Shown here: piece by piece, positions 45,091 to 54,671 of the stretch
How positions within the stretch are numbered: position 1 is the first letter of the stretch
How the letters are laid out: each line of letters opens with the position of its first letter
Assembly (NCBI GenBank): GCA_030442035.1
Contig: JAUJEA010000011.1
Coordinates: forward strand, 1-64,000
Length of the DNA: 64,000 nt
Direction of reading: 5' to 3'
From: Splendidivirga corallicola
GTDB taxonomy: Bacteria > Bacteroidota > Bacteroidia > Cytophagales > Cyclobacteriaceae
The notes under the pieces: model-generated
Database searches by the model: none
What the model was told of the DNA's origin: nothing
The model's input: the letters and a program-made list of their open reading frames with translations, nothing else
Translations under genes and position numbers: made by a program

Positions 45091-45510
45091 ATGAAACAAT
45101 TCCTTAAAAGAAGATCCTTTTTACAAAAAGCTTCGGCCGTGCTTGGTGCTATGGGTATCAGTACATTATTTACCTCTAATGCAAAGGCTGAGAAACCAAT
45201 TGATGGAAAGTTTGTACATGTCGTTTTTTTCTGGTTAAAAGATCCTCAAAATAAAGAGGCCAAAAAAACTTTTGAAAGTGGTTTAAGATCCTTCATTGAA
45301 GGAGTAGATGTGATCAAGAGCCACCATATTGGAACACCTGCAAACACCAGCAGGCCGGTAATCGATAGCTCTTATTCATTCTGCTTAATCGTCACATTCG
45401 ATAGCAAAAAAGAACATGATATTTATCAGGAGCATTCATTGCACAAAAAGTTCATAGAAGACTTATCTCCATTGTGGGAAAAAGTAGTGGTTTACGATTC
45501 GATAAGTTAG
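45091..45510 (+). CDS. Tat-signal Dabb (stress-responsive A/B barrel) protein
   Basis: A 139-aa protein with a twin-arginine-like signal (KRRSFLQKASAVLGAMGIST...AKAEK, cleavage about residue 33) and a Dabb dimeric alpha/beta barrel domain (GKFVHVVFFWLKDPQ, FIEGVDVIKSHHIGTPANTSRPVIDSSYSFCLIVTFDS, HDIYQEHSLHKKFIEDLSPLWEKVVVYDS). Dabb domains bind small aromatic or polyketide ligands or serve as stress proteins. Export by Tat in folded form to the periplasm would be unusual for the fold but is common in Bacteroidota members. The gene is alone, divergent from nirB and convergent with locus 2. Confidence 0.88.
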   Translation: MKQFLKRRSFLQKASAVLGAMGISTLFTSNAKAEKPIDGKFVHVVFFWLKDPQNKEAKKTFESGLRSFIEGVDVIKSHHIGTPANTSRPVIDSSYSFCLIVTFDSKKEHDIYQEHSLHKKFIEDLSPLWEKVVVYDSIS

Positions 45511-45575
45511 CCCAAGCTTAGCTACAAGTCAGTTCGGCAGCTCATATTGTCAAACTATCTGATTTTACTATTAAT

Positions 45576-45612
45576 TCAATAGTTTGAAAACAGATTGTTT
45601 TCAAACTATTGA
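45576..45612. terminator. bidirectional terminator between Dabb and the locus 2 enzyme
   Basis: TCAATAGTTTGAAAAC (45576-45591) pairs perfectly over 16 bp with GTTTTCAAACTATTGA (45597-45612) around a 5-nt loop. It lies between two convergent genes and can serve both. Confidence 0.75.
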
Positions 45613-45639
45613 GCCTCTGAGCTGAAAAAAAGAACCAAC

Positions 45640-46650
45640 CTAGTTTTTAGATTCCACTTTGTATCTGATTAAATAGGCTTCATCTCCATTGTGGATCATT
45701 GATATCCCCCATTTCAAACCTTCTCCTTTGATAGCCGGGTTAGTTAAATCTTGTCGAAAAACTCCTGGAGCATTAGGGCGATTTTCTACTTTTACATTTA
45801 AAGGTTTAGTGATAAAATCAATCCCATCAGCCGCATATTCAAATGTATGACTCAATGAAGCCAGGGCCGCTATTCCGGTGCCTTCTTGCCATAGCATTAC
45901 CTCATGACTACCAGACAGCAGTGGTTTATCATATTTAGTAAAAGGACCCTCCGGATTTTTGGAATAGGCCACTCCCATTTGAGTATGAGCAGGGCCACCT
46001 TTTCCATGACTCCTGCTTCTCCCTTTATAATATAGCCAGTAAAGTCCATTGCGATACAACAAAACAGCATCATCTATGCGATAGCTATCAAATTTTTCGG
46101 ATTCTACACTTACCTTCAATATTGGCTCATTACTTAATCTTTCAAACGGACCATCGGGTGAAGCGGAAAAGGCTAGCCCTATTGCGGTTATGTCCGTTGT
46201 TGAATTGTTTTCAAACTCACCTTTTTCATTTCCGGGAGTGGGTTTTACACCTGTATAATACAAATAATATTTACCTTCTGCATAAAGTATATTGGGTGTA
46301 AATGTAGCTTGAGAGTCAAACTTACCCTTCTTGCCCAACCCCAGTACTTCACCTTTCTCCTCCCAGGTATATCCCTCATCGCCGGAAGTAGCATACCAAA
46401 GTGTTCCCCAATACCCTGGTGAGCGACCATATACCTTGGTATAATAGACATAATATGTATTGCCAACCTTGATGATATCGCTTGGATCACGCCTTGTCAC
46501 CCCTTTTTCATGACCGATACCTGACACCTTGTCGTAGCTGAATACCAGTTTATTATAAGCATCTTTTATTGATTCTATGTCTTGGCCTTTAACCAAAAAA
46601 GACGCTGATGTACACAACAAGTATAAAGCCGTTATGAACAATTTTTTCAT
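45640..46650 (-). CDS. GH43/GH117-like five-bladed beta-propeller glycosidase
   Basis: I choose the ATG at 46650 (336 aa), which gives a signal peptide (MKKLFITALYLLCTSASFLVKGQ). The fold marks are KGVTRRDPSDIIKVGNTYYVYYT (first Asp, nucleophile-position), FDSQATFTPNILYAEGKYYLYYTG, FDSYRIDDAVLLYRNGLYWLYYKG and SGSHEVMLWQEGTGIAAL with a His-Glu pair like that of GH117 alpha-1,3-neoagarooligosaccharide hydrolases. It is surely in the GH43/GH117 propeller group; the exact family and whether it cuts agar-, alginate- or plant-type sugars are not settled. Last gene of locus 2 and the only enzyme next to its susCD. Confidence 0.83.
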   Translation of the reverse strand: MKKLFITALYLLCTSASFLVKGQDIESIKDAYNKLVFSYDKVSGIGHEKGVTRRDPSDIIKVGNTYYVYYTKVYGRSPGYWGTLWYATSGDEGYTWEEKGEVLGLGKKGKFDSQATFTPNILYAEGKYYLYYTGVKPTPGNEKGEFENNSTTDITAIGLAFSASPDGPFERLSNEPILKVSVESEKFDSYRIDDAVLLYRNGLYWLYYKGRSRSHGKGGPAHTQMGVAYSKNPEGPFTKYDKPLLSGSHEVMLWQEGTGIAALASLSHTFEYAADGIDFITKPLNVKVENRPNAPGVFRQDLTNPAIKGEGLKWGISMIHNGDEAYLIRYKVESKN

Positions 46651-46714
46651 TGATTGAATTTTCCGTTTACGTTTTAAAAAGATTATCTCTACGGTTTTTT
46701 GAGTTGAACAAACC

Positions 46715-46740
46715 CAACAGAAGGCCATAGCCCTCTGTTG
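46715..46740 (-). terminator. hairpin between susD and enzyme gene (locus 2)
   Basis: CAACAGAAGG (46715-46724) pairs with CCCTCTGTTG (46731-46740) with one mismatch in the 99-nt gap after susD. A TTGGGTTTGTT run follows on the transcribed strand. Partial termination is plausible. Confidence 0.45.
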
Positions 46741-46749
46741 AATGAACTT

Positions 46750-48387
46750 CTACCAATTTGGGTTTTGTACCAAATTCGGATTCTTGACCAACTCCTCTGC
46801 GGGTAGCGGTTCCAAATAATCTCTAGTCGGATCAAACGATCTTTGGTTTGCCGGCTCAACTATAATATTTCCATTAGTATCTTGCAATGGAGGATCTGGA
46901 TAACGCAAGTTCCCATCAGGGAGTAAAACTGTTTCGAATTCCGTTCCAGTAAATTGAGCTCCCATCAGTGCCATTGGCATTTCTACCTCTGCGGTTTTCC
47001 ATCTTCGCAAATCTCCTCTTCTAAACCCTTCGTGTGCCAATTCAATAGTGCGCTCTCTTCGAATCTCTGTTAACATATCTAAACCATTGGCAGAGGCCAG
47101 AGCATTAGTTAAATCTGCCACACCTGCCCTGGCTCTTAAAAGATTGATGGTGGCGTCCAACTGGGCATCTGTAATACTTCCGTTTCTTTCATACTGGGCC
47201 TCTGCATTGATCAATAATACTTCAGCATATCTAAGCATATGATAGTAAAAGACAGAACCTCCAGTACCATCGAAATAAAATTCACTAATATATTTATAAT
47301 TGTCATACCAACTCTGATCCCAAATAGGAGTAGGGAAATCAGCCCCAGATCCATCCTGATCCAATCTATCAATAGCAAAAGTACCCGGAGGAATAATGGT
47401 AGCCGACATTCTGCGGTCACGATTTTGAAATTCAGAGATCATTAGTGATCTACCCTGAAATAATGGAGATTGATCTATAGGTAAACCATCGGTACACAGG
47501 TACATATCAGCTAGTTTACGCGTTGAGGTATTACCTCCGTCTCGGACAGCATTTGTAAAATTATGCCTTCTGTCTCCATCATACCTTCTTGCCACGATCT
47601 GTTCTTTTGAATCATTTCCTACTTCCATGAAGAAATATCTATAAGACTGGTCAGGATCAGGGCTATAATTGAATAGATCATATTCACCACTACTTATCAC
47701 AGCTTGGGAAGCATTTATAGCCTCATCAAGCCTTTCATTGGAATTGCCTGGAGTATTGTGATACTTGATCCATATTCCTTCGAATAATGCTATTCTAGCC
47801 CTCAAAGCATCAGCTGCACCTCTTGTAATACGACCTAGTTCCGAACCTGACAATTCAGTTTGCGAAGGGAGCAACGGTGCAATTTCTCTTAATTCCTGTA
47901 ATAAAAAATCTACTACCGTTTCACGAGATGTTCTGGTATCGAGAAGAGCTTCAGAAGCAGGATCCAAGGCAGCTGTATAAAATGGCACATCTCCATAGGC
48001 TTCTACTAATCTGGAGTAAAACAATACTCTAAACCATCTTGCCTCTGCAACAAAGCGGTCATTTTCAAAGCCATTGGCTAGTGCCCTGTCAATCAGAAAA
48101 TTACATCTTCTTATGTCCCGATAAGAGTTATTGTAAAATCCACTTGTAGCAGGAGCTACCCTTGTGCCGTTACTCGCGGAATTCGGGCTATTTGCAAATG
48201 CAATATCCGAATCCAAATCTCGTTGATGAGAGCCTATGCTGGGGTACAAAAGATTGACTGCTTGTTGAAAATCTTCGGATCTGTTCCACAAGCTCCCATC
48301 TGATAATTGATGTTCTGGTGTTAAGTCCAAATCCTGGCATGCGGAAAGTATCAAAGCACCAAAGAAAATGTATATTAACTTCTTCAT
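46750..48387 (-). CDS. SusD/RagB-family lipoprotein (locus 2)
   Basis: A 545-aa SusD-type lipoprotein, lipobox LSAC (Cys about 17). The N-terminal part has GSLWNRSEDFQQAVNLLYPSI, YRDIRRCNFLIDRAL, RFVAEARWFRVLFYSRLVEAYGDVPFY; the C-terminal part MLRYAEVLLINAEAQYERNGSI, AQLDATINLLRARAGV, LTEIRRERTIELAHEGFRRGDLRRWKTAE and the end LVKNPNLVQNPNW. It would sit on top of SusC at the cell surface and bind sugars. 18 nt after susC. It resembles the locus 3 SusD in size and C-terminal motifs more than the locus 1 SusD. Confidence 0.95.
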   Translation of the reverse strand: MKKLIYIFFGALILSACQDLDLTPEHQLSDGSLWNRSEDFQQAVNLLYPSIGSHQRDLDSDIAFANSPNSASNGTRVAPATSGFYNNSYRDIRRCNFLIDRALANGFENDRFVAEARWFRVLFYSRLVEAYGDVPFYTAALDPASEALLDTRTSRETVVDFLLQELREIAPLLPSQTELSGSELGRITRGAADALRARIALFEGIWIKYHNTPGNSNERLDEAINASQAVISSGEYDLFNYSPDPDQSYRYFFMEVGNDSKEQIVARRYDGDRRHNFTNAVRDGGNTSTRKLADMYLCTDGLPIDQSPLFQGRSLMISEFQNRDRRMSATIIPPGTFAIDRLDQDGSGADFPTPIWDQSWYDNYKYISEFYFDGTGGSVFYYHMLRYAEVLLINAEAQYERNGSITDAQLDATINLLRARAGVADLTNALASANGLDMLTEIRRERTIELAHEGFRRGDLRRWKTAEVEMPMALMGAQFTGTEFETVLLPDGNLRYPDPPLQDTNGNIIVEPANQRSFDPTRDYLEPLPAEELVKNPNLVQNPNW

Positions 48388-48405
48388 TGTTTTCTGTTTT
48401 ATATT

Positions 48406-51400
48406 TTAAAAAGTAACCTGCGCCCCTATAGAATAGGTTCTTACGAAAGGATAAGCTATTGATCCTGTGCCTGCCTCAGGATCAAAGTTCAGATCCCTTG
48501 ATAACTTAGACTGTATCTCAAACAAATTCTCTCCACTCAAAAACACTCTCATTTTGCTGATGTGAATTCTTGACATCAATTCGGAAGGAAGTGTATATCC
48601 TATTTGAAAATTCTTAAGACGGGCATACGCTGCATTCACTTTATTATTTATGGAAGGCCTGTAATTATAGTTGTTCACACCAGCATTTACACTCAACTCC
48701 GGAAATTTTGCTCCTGTGTTTTCAGGGGTCCAGGTCTTTCCATAAAAGAATCTTGCTCCCTGAAAGAACCATTGACCTCCCAAAATGGGTGCAGAGAACT
48801 GACCTCCTCTGAACAACGTTCGCTTACCCACTCCTTGAAAAAGTATTCTAAAATCAAAACCCTTGTAGTCCCCTCCTAAATCAAGGCTAAAACTGTATTG
48901 TGGTCTGATATTGCCAAGCTCTACCAAATCACCTGTGTCTCCATTCGCAGGATTACCCAAGGCACTTAGTTCACCATTACCATCCACATCTTTATAGCGG
49001 ACATCACCAATGCCTATAGCCCCCGGGAGGCCTGCTGAAATTGCCGAAGTATATGCATCCAGCTCATCTTGATTTTGGATAATTCCATCAAATTGCCATC
49101 CAAAATATGTTCCTACAGAATAACCAATTAAACGATTGTTCACTCCTTGTCCCTTGACGCCTTCTGACCCTTCCAGGGATATTAATTTATTCTTGTCATT
49201 GAAGAGTGTACCCGTTATATGATAATTGAAATCACCAATATTATCTTGCCAGTTGACCAATATCTCCCATCCCTTGGTTTCCATTTCTCCTTTGTTCAAT
49301 GCAGGTGCACCTATACCTAATACTGTGGGTACATCCACGCCTACCAAAAGATCTTTATTGCGTTTGATGAAATAATCAATGGATAAATTTAGCTTAGTAT
49401 CAAATACACCAATATCAATACCGAAATTTGTAGTAGCAACTGTTTCCCACGTTCTTTCTAAGCTAACCGCACCAGCCTCCGAATAGGTTTGATTTTCTGT
49501 TTGTATACCAAATGTTCCACCTGAAGGAGAGCCAAAAATAATCCCTCCTCCGGAATTAACTAACGATAGATAATCATAGAAACCAATTCCTTCTTGGTTT
49601 CCTGTTTCACCATAAGATGCCCTCAATTTCAGGTTATTAAAAATATTCAAGTCCCTAATAAAGCTTTCTTCCGAGGCTCGCCATGCAACTAAATATCCAG
49701 TAAACAAACCCCACCTCTTGTCCGGAGTAAATCTTGAAGAGCCATCATATCTAATATTGGCCTCTGCTATATATTTGTCATTGAATGAATAATTAACTCT
49801 GCCAAACAAAGAACGCAACGTCCAAGCAAAGCCGCTGGCTGCGACCCGTTCTTCATCCACATCCCCTATCGCCAATGAAAACAAATCGTTAGTTGGAAAA
49901 TTGCGAGCTTCAGCGCTGATAAAATTATCACGCCTTTGCTCATGGGAGAACCCACCTGTTAGGGCTAGATTGTGAACATCTGCAATGGTTTTGTTGTAAG
50001 TCAAATATCCACTGAAGTTGGCATAAGTTTCAGTTTCATCGGTTTCAATCAGCCTGTTAGGGTTTGTGTTACCTTGTGTTCTTGTACCCGGAGTATCATC
50101 TATTGTCCATTCATTGATCAAACGGATGGTTGGGACCTCATTTCTTCCTCTTATGGTATTGCGATTGACTCCAATATTCGCAGTTGCCGTCAAATCATCA
50201 ATTATATTGTATTCCAATTTAGCATTTGAGATTAAGCGAGTGGTATTTCTTTTAGCCTCACCACCCTGAGCAAGTAAATCCAACGAATTTACAAACCCTC
50301 GGAATGTATAAAATTCACCATCAGTCCTCCTGACTGGGGCAAGTGTCCAGTTAAGAGGTATTCTGCCCAGCGCAGTGAATAACTCGGTGCTGGTTGAACG
50401 ATCCCCTATTTCAAGAACATTTTGTGTCGTTAAGGTTAACTTATCTGTAAGATCAAATGTATTATTCAATCGAACATTGTACCGCTCAAAACCATCAAAA
50501 GCCGTATTGATCACACCATCTTCATTTAGGTATCCCAGTGACAAGCGATATGTTGAATTCTGCCCTCCTCCCGAAATACTGAGATTATGATTTTGACGTA
50601 TTCCCGTTTCGAAAATCTCATCCACTAATTGATTATGAGATTGATTAAAAACCAACCAACTGTCTTCACGTTCCGCCCCTCCAAGACGGGTTTGATTAAA
50701 ATTAAGTGCCTGATCCGTACCTATGGCATCAAAGAAAATATCACCATATAACGGAGCAGCTCCGTCATTTACAAAACCTTGATTCACTACTTCCATGTAT
50801 TCCCGTGTAGTGAATTTCTCCGCTGTATATGACGGTGTATTCCGGCCATAGGTAAAATTGTAATTAACAACTGGACCAGTGTTTTTGTCTCCTTTTTTAG
50901 TGGTAATCAGAACAACCCCATTAGCCGCCTGATTTCCGTAGATTGCAGCAGCTCCATCTTTTACCACCGAGATACTTTCAATATCATCAGGATTTAGCGT
51001 TGCAAAGCTGGATTGAATACCATCAATCAGTATAAGTGGAGAATTACCACCATTTATCGAACTTAAACCTCTTAGTTGCAAACCAAGCCCTTCATTTCCA
51101 GGCTGACTAGAGGTTTGTGTAACAATAAGTCCTGGAACTGTACCTTGCAAAGCACTGACAGCATTGGTAACTGGTCTGGATTCAAATGTTGATGCATCCA
51201 CAGTTGCAACAGATCCAGCAAGAGTCGCTTTATTTTGAACACCATAGCCTACCACCACAATTTCTGAAAGTGTAGAAATATCAGGGGAAAGGCTTACATC
51301 TATAATTGTCTTGTCACCAATTTCGATTTCATCCTTTAAGTATCCCACATAAGAAAAAACCAATACAGCTGCATCATCGGGAACATTCAGTGAAAAATTA

Positions 51401-51897
51401 CCATTAACATCAGTAACAGTACCTATATTAGTATCTTTCACCAAAACATTTACTCCAGGCACGGCATTACCATTTTCATCTGTTACCTTTCCTGTAATTG
51501 TTTTTTCCTCAATAATTATGGACTGTCTTGCATTGGTAATTCTTTTAACATTGATATTGCTATTCACTCTATGAAATCTTAAACCTGTTTCCCTGGAAAG
51601 ACTACTTAGCAGATCATACAGTGAAATACTTTGATAATGGCCATTTAATTTGAGTTTTTTATCTATTTCATTTTTGAGGTAGACAAAGGTGAATCCGGTC
51701 TCCTCCTCAATCTTATTGAAGGCGCTAATGATATTTTTGTCTTCAAAATCGATTGATACTTTGATTTCCTTAACACTTTGGACTTTTTGTCCCATTGTAA
51801 TTCCCGATGCCAGTAAAGAAGCGCAAAGAATCATCTGAATCGAAAGTCCATAAAATGAACACATAAATATTCTTTTTAGTAATAGTTTGTAATTCAT
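48406..51897 (-). CDS. SusC/RagA TonB-dependent outer-membrane importer (locus 2)
   Basis: A 1163-aa SusC. N-terminal signal (about 1-36), an STN-like domain (about 45-115: ISAFNKIEEETGFTFVYLKNEID), a carboxypeptidase-regulatory-like domain (about 133-210, ITGKVTDENGNAVPGVNVLV), the TonB-box segment SEIVVVGYGVQNK, plug (GTVPGLIVTQTSS, LILIDGIQSS, GNQAANGVVLITTKKGD) and barrel ending RTYSIGAQVTF. The STN domain again points to signalling to the FecR next door. 168 nt after fecR with a strong stem-loop in between. The substrate is not known but the following enzyme suggests a red- or brown-algal or plant glycan piece. Confidence 0.95.
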   Translation of the reverse strand: MNYKLLLKRIFMCSFYGLSIQMILCASLLASGITMGQKVQSVKEIKVSIDFEDKNIISAFNKIEEETGFTFVYLKNEIDKKLKLNGHYQSISLYDLLSSLSRETGLRFHRVNSNINVKRITNARQSIIIEEKTITGKVTDENGNAVPGVNVLVKDTNIGTVTDVNGNFSLNVPDDAAVLVFSYVGYLKDEIEIGDKTIIDVSLSPDISTLSEIVVVGYGVQNKATLAGSVATVDASTFESRPVTNAVSALQGTVPGLIVTQTSSQPGNEGLGLQLRGLSSINGGNSPLILIDGIQSSFATLNPDDIESISVVKDGAAAIYGNQAANGVVLITTKKGDKNTGPVVNYNFTYGRNTPSYTAEKFTTREYMEVVNQGFVNDGAAPLYGDIFFDAIGTDQALNFNQTRLGGAEREDSWLVFNQSHNQLVDEIFETGIRQNHNLSISGGGQNSTYRLSLGYLNEDGVINTAFDGFERYNVRLNNTFDLTDKLTLTTQNVLEIGDRSTSTELFTALGRIPLNWTLAPVRRTDGEFYTFRGFVNSLDLLAQGGEAKRNTTRLISNAKLEYNIIDDLTATANIGVNRNTIRGRNEVPTIRLINEWTIDDTPGTRTQGNTNPNRLIETDETETYANFSGYLTYNKTIADVHNLALTGGFSHEQRRDNFISAEARNFPTNDLFSLAIGDVDEERVAASGFAWTLRSLFGRVNYSFNDKYIAEANIRYDGSSRFTPDKRWGLFTGYLVAWRASEESFIRDLNIFNNLKLRASYGETGNQEGIGFYDYLSLVNSGGGIIFGSPSGGTFGIQTENQTYSEAGAVSLERTWETVATTNFGIDIGVFDTKLNLSIDYFIKRNKDLLVGVDVPTVLGIGAPALNKGEMETKGWEILVNWQDNIGDFNYHITGTLFNDKNKLISLEGSEGVKGQGVNNRLIGYSVGTYFGWQFDGIIQNQDELDAYTSAISAGLPGAIGIGDVRYKDVDGNGELSALGNPANGDTGDLVELGNIRPQYSFSLDLGGDYKGFDFRILFQGVGKRTLFRGGQFSAPILGGQWFFQGARFFYGKTWTPENTGAKFPELSVNAGVNNYNYRPSINNKVNAAYARLKNFQIGYTLPSELMSRIHISKMRVFLSGENLFEIQSKLSRDLNFDPEAGTGSIAYPFVRTYSIGAQVTF

Positions 51898-51994
51898 ACC
51901 TTTACTATGTTTTAATATGATTAAAAATGTTAGAACTGTCTGATTGAAATATGCCTTGTTCCAAAAAGTCTATATTTCAAATCAGGAAAATGAT

Positions 51995-52025
51995 GATCAG
52001 CAGCACTCCTGGAGCGCTGCTGATC
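51995..52025 (-). promoter_or_regulatory. stem-loop between fecR and susC (locus 2)
   Basis: GATCAGCAGC (51995-52004) and GCTGCTGATC (52016-52025) pair perfectly over 10 bp with an 11-nt loop. On the transcribed strand a weak T-rich stretch follows (ATCATTTTCC). It lies between fecR and susC as in loci 1 and 3, so it may reduce but not stop readthrough into susC. Confidence 0.6.
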
Positions 52026-52065
52026 TGTTTTTATCCTGTATCATTCAAGGTCATATAACCTCCTT

Positions 52066-53076
52066 TTATTTGTAAATAATTTTTATATTCCTGCCATCGA
52101 TTTCGTAATTGAAGCTCAGTGTATAACCGAGTGAAATCAATACATTTTCCAAAGGTTCATTGTTATATTTTGCTGTGAGGTTCTTCCATTCATTTGATGT
52201 GGAATTTACAATTTCGATATCTACATCGTACCAATGCTCCAGCATATTAATTGCTTGTTTTTCAGAGGCTTCATTGAAATAAAGAATTCCCTCTTGCCAA
52301 CCTAAAACTTGCTCACTGTCAAATTCATTTACTTCGTAAGTAGATGCACCCAAATCATAAATCATCTCTTGACCGGGTCGCAGGATTAAATGAGTGGAAT
52401 CATCCGGTAACTGCATTGCTATCTTTCCGGAGGTAAGTGAAACTTTTATATTGTTGTTATAGTCGTAAGCCCTAATGTTAAAAGTCGTTCCTAACACTTT
52501 TGTTTTGATTCCTTGCACATTTACTACAAAAGGATGACTGCTATCTTCCTTTACATCGAAATATGCTTCGCCTTTCAATGAAACAGATCTTATATCATCG
52601 CTGAATTTCTCCGGATAGCTTATAATCGTTCCTGAATTCATAATTACCACAGTGCCATCCGGGAGCGTGAGCCTGGATTTCTTTCCTAACTCATTACGAG
52701 CCGTTTTTTGTTGAACAGCCAATTCTTTAACAGGATTTTGGACACTGTCAAGAGACAATCTGATCAATAATCCAACTCCTAATAATAGGATCAACGAGGC
52801 AGCTATTTTCAACCATATTTGTTTTGGCCGGAAATTCTTATTTGCGGTATCTCCTGGTCTTGATATTTCTGAATGAATTTTTGACCAGCTTTTTTTCTGA
52901 TGCTCCGGGGTGGTTTTATAGTAACCATGAAACTTCCTGGAAGCTTGTTCCAATAGACCGGATACTTCCCCCTGATTGGAAGGGTCTGTGAGCAGATTGG
53001 CCACCTCAATCAATTCCTGCCTTGTACATTCATTGTTAAGGTATTTGGTAAGTAGTAAAATATTTTCTTCGTTCAA
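52066..53076 (-). CDS. FecR-family anti-sigma factor (locus 2)
   Basis: A 336-aa anti-sigma factor. Cytoplasmic N-terminal part (about 1-85), membrane helix about 88-108 (IAASLILLLGVGLLIRLSL), FecR domain about 120-225 (TLPDGTVVIMNSGTIISYPEKF, RSVSLKGEAYFDVKEDSSHP, TKVLGTTFNIRAYDYNN), DUF4974 about 265-335 (LYFNEASEKQAINMLEHWYDVDIEIVN). It is expected to hold the sigma factor encoded 157 nt upstream until the locus 2 SusC signals substrate. Confidence 0.94.
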   Translation of the reverse strand: MNEENILLLTKYLNNECTRQELIEVANLLTDPSNQGEVSGLLEQASRKFHGYYKTTPEHQKKSWSKIHSEISRPGDTANKNFRPKQIWLKIAASLILLLGVGLLIRLSLDSVQNPVKELAVQQKTARNELGKKSRLTLPDGTVVIMNSGTIISYPEKFSDDIRSVSLKGEAYFDVKEDSSHPFVVNVQGIKTKVLGTTFNIRAYDYNNNIKVSLTSGKIAMQLPDDSTHLILRPGQEMIYDLGASTYEVNEFDSEQVLGWQEGILYFNEASEKQAINMLEHWYDVDIEIVNSTSNEWKNLTAKYNNEPLENVLISLGYTLSFNYEIDGRNIKIIYK

Positions 53077-53233
53077 TCTATTATTTGTTTCACGTTGTTA
53101 TGATGTAGACGGTTCTGGCATAGGTGTGGTATTACTGCTCAATGTAAAAAAATAAGGGGTGGGAGAGGGACTTGATCGAATTATCTGATTCTTCAATCAA
53201 TTATTTTGTTGGATTTTAAATAAAAAAGGATGG

Positions 53234-53842
53234 TTATAAAAGTGTGGAACTTAAGATAAGGACTAAAGAGATATCTGTATTTAATAACATATAATCCCTT
53301 ATCTGCTTCAGTGATTTGGAAACACTTACTTTCACAGTATTTTCTGAAATATTGAGTTTATGAGCTATTTCTTTATGTGTAAATCCATCGTGTCTGCTAA
53401 GCTTGAATATCTCTTTCCTCTTGGTTGGAAGCTGTTCAATTGCCTGGAGAGCAATTTCTTCCAGGTCATTGTAAATTATATCCTCTTCAACGGAATTATG
53501 GCTGCTTATTATCCTTTGAGCCAATTGCTCAGCTAATCGTCTATTCCTGGATATTGCCCTTAGCTCATCTACTACTAAACTGCGGTTTACAGAATATATA
53601 TAATTTTTAAATGATTTGATATCAGATAAGGTTTCCTTTAAATCCCAAATCCTGATAAAGGTTTTGTGCACCATTTCATCTGCCATACTCTCATCTCGCA
53701 ATACACGAAACGCATAATGGTAAAGGAAACCATGATACTTTTTGAACAGGACTTCAAATGATCTTTCGCAGCCTTTCATTACCTTTTGAAGTAGTGCTTT
53801 GTCGCTATGATTTTCGTGAATCAACATTTCGCAATCATTCAA
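53234..53842 (-). CDS. ECF RNA polymerase sigma factor (locus 2)
   Basis: A 202-aa ECF sigma factor (or 197 aa from the ATG 15 nt downstream). Region 2 is EVLFKKYHGFLYHYAFRVLRDESMADEMVHKTFIRIWDLKE and region 4 is AIEQLPTKRKEIFKLSRHDG, FTHKEIAHKLNISENTVKVSVSKSLKQIRD. Typical Bacteroidota SusC/FecR-linked type. The first gene of locus 2, so its promoter lies in the 53843-54059 gap, where I see no gene. Confidence 0.93.
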   Translation of the reverse strand: MNDCEMLIHENHSDKALLQKVMKGCERSFEVLFKKYHGFLYHYAFRVLRDESMADEMVHKTFIRIWDLKETLSDIKSFKNYIYSVNRSLVVDELRAISRNRRLAEQLAQRIISSHNSVEEDIIYNDLEEIALQAIEQLPTKRKEIFKLSRHDGFTHKEIAHKLNISENTVKVSVSKSLKQIRDYMLLNTDISLVLILSSTLL

Positions 53843-54059
53843 AGTAGCAAAGGAATCTTTAAAAAACTTTTGGACGATCCCAATAATATTAAATTATCAA
53901 AAGCTTTACAAAGATAAAAGAAAATTATCGATTGATACGGCCGCCTGGTTGTTGGAGTAAGTACTGGTTTATGATTCTATAAATTCGCCCAAGCTTTTCT
54001 TACAATCAAGAAGATATTTATATCTCCTGACTCAAGTGTATAAGGTATATTAAAATCCG

Positions 54060-54654
54060 CTACTCTACTATCTCTTCATATCTATGGGTGGGTTGAGGTC
54101 TTCCCGGACTTAGATGTTTTAATTCCAACACATGAAACTTAAATCCTTCTTCAGCATACACCTCTATGATATCATCAACAATGCCCTTTATTTTTTCCGG
54201 GGAAACTTCTGCCCTGATATTCAATACCATGCTGGCTGCCCTGCTACTGAAGTCATTTCCAAAAAGGAAACCGGATCTACCAGCACTGATAATGAGCTCA
54301 ATTCAAAATAGTTCCGGTAGTAAGCCTTTATGGGCTGCATGAGTGTGGCGGATAGATCCGTACAACTTCCTACAGGCTCGGCTATGATAGTTCGGCACTG
54401 GAACGTGTCCCTTAAATTATAAGGCTGACTCCATGAGACCATCAAAGTCACAGCAAAAAACAACTTCCGGCAATTTCTTCTACCGCAAAGTCGTGAGCCG
54501 ATAATGTGTAGGTATCAACAAGTCCTGTTGTCTGGTCATTGGTTATTAAGCCAACCTTCTCGCCTCTCTCTCGCAGCAGTCTACCCAACACGCTAAGTAA
54601 AGTAGTTTTACCGGCTCCCAGAAATCCTCCAACTATTATTAACCGGGTCTTCAT
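54060..54654 (-). pseudogene. decayed CobW/HypB-type P-loop GTPase gene
   Basis: Reading from 54654 the first frame has a clean start MKTRLIIVGGFLGAGKTTLL with a P-loop and ends EEIAGSCF before stopping; adding or removing a T in a T6 run restores CCDFDGLMESA. The next in-order piece is LRDTFQCRTIIAEPVGSC, then TDLSATLMQPIKAYY in a second frame, and the tail is AASMVLNIRAEVSPEKIKG and HRYEEIVE in a third. Together these fit the COG0523/CobW group (metal-insertion GTPases). At least two frame breaks, an internal stop and a likely deletion make it inactive. It follows the GH116 gene by 17 nt. Confidence 0.8.
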
Positions 54655-54671
54655 CTTAAAATTTATATTAT

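Noticed and set aside
46651..46728. Longer start for the GH43/GH117-like gene
   Set aside because: The ATG at 46650 gives a proper signal peptide; the upstream 26 residues would hide it.
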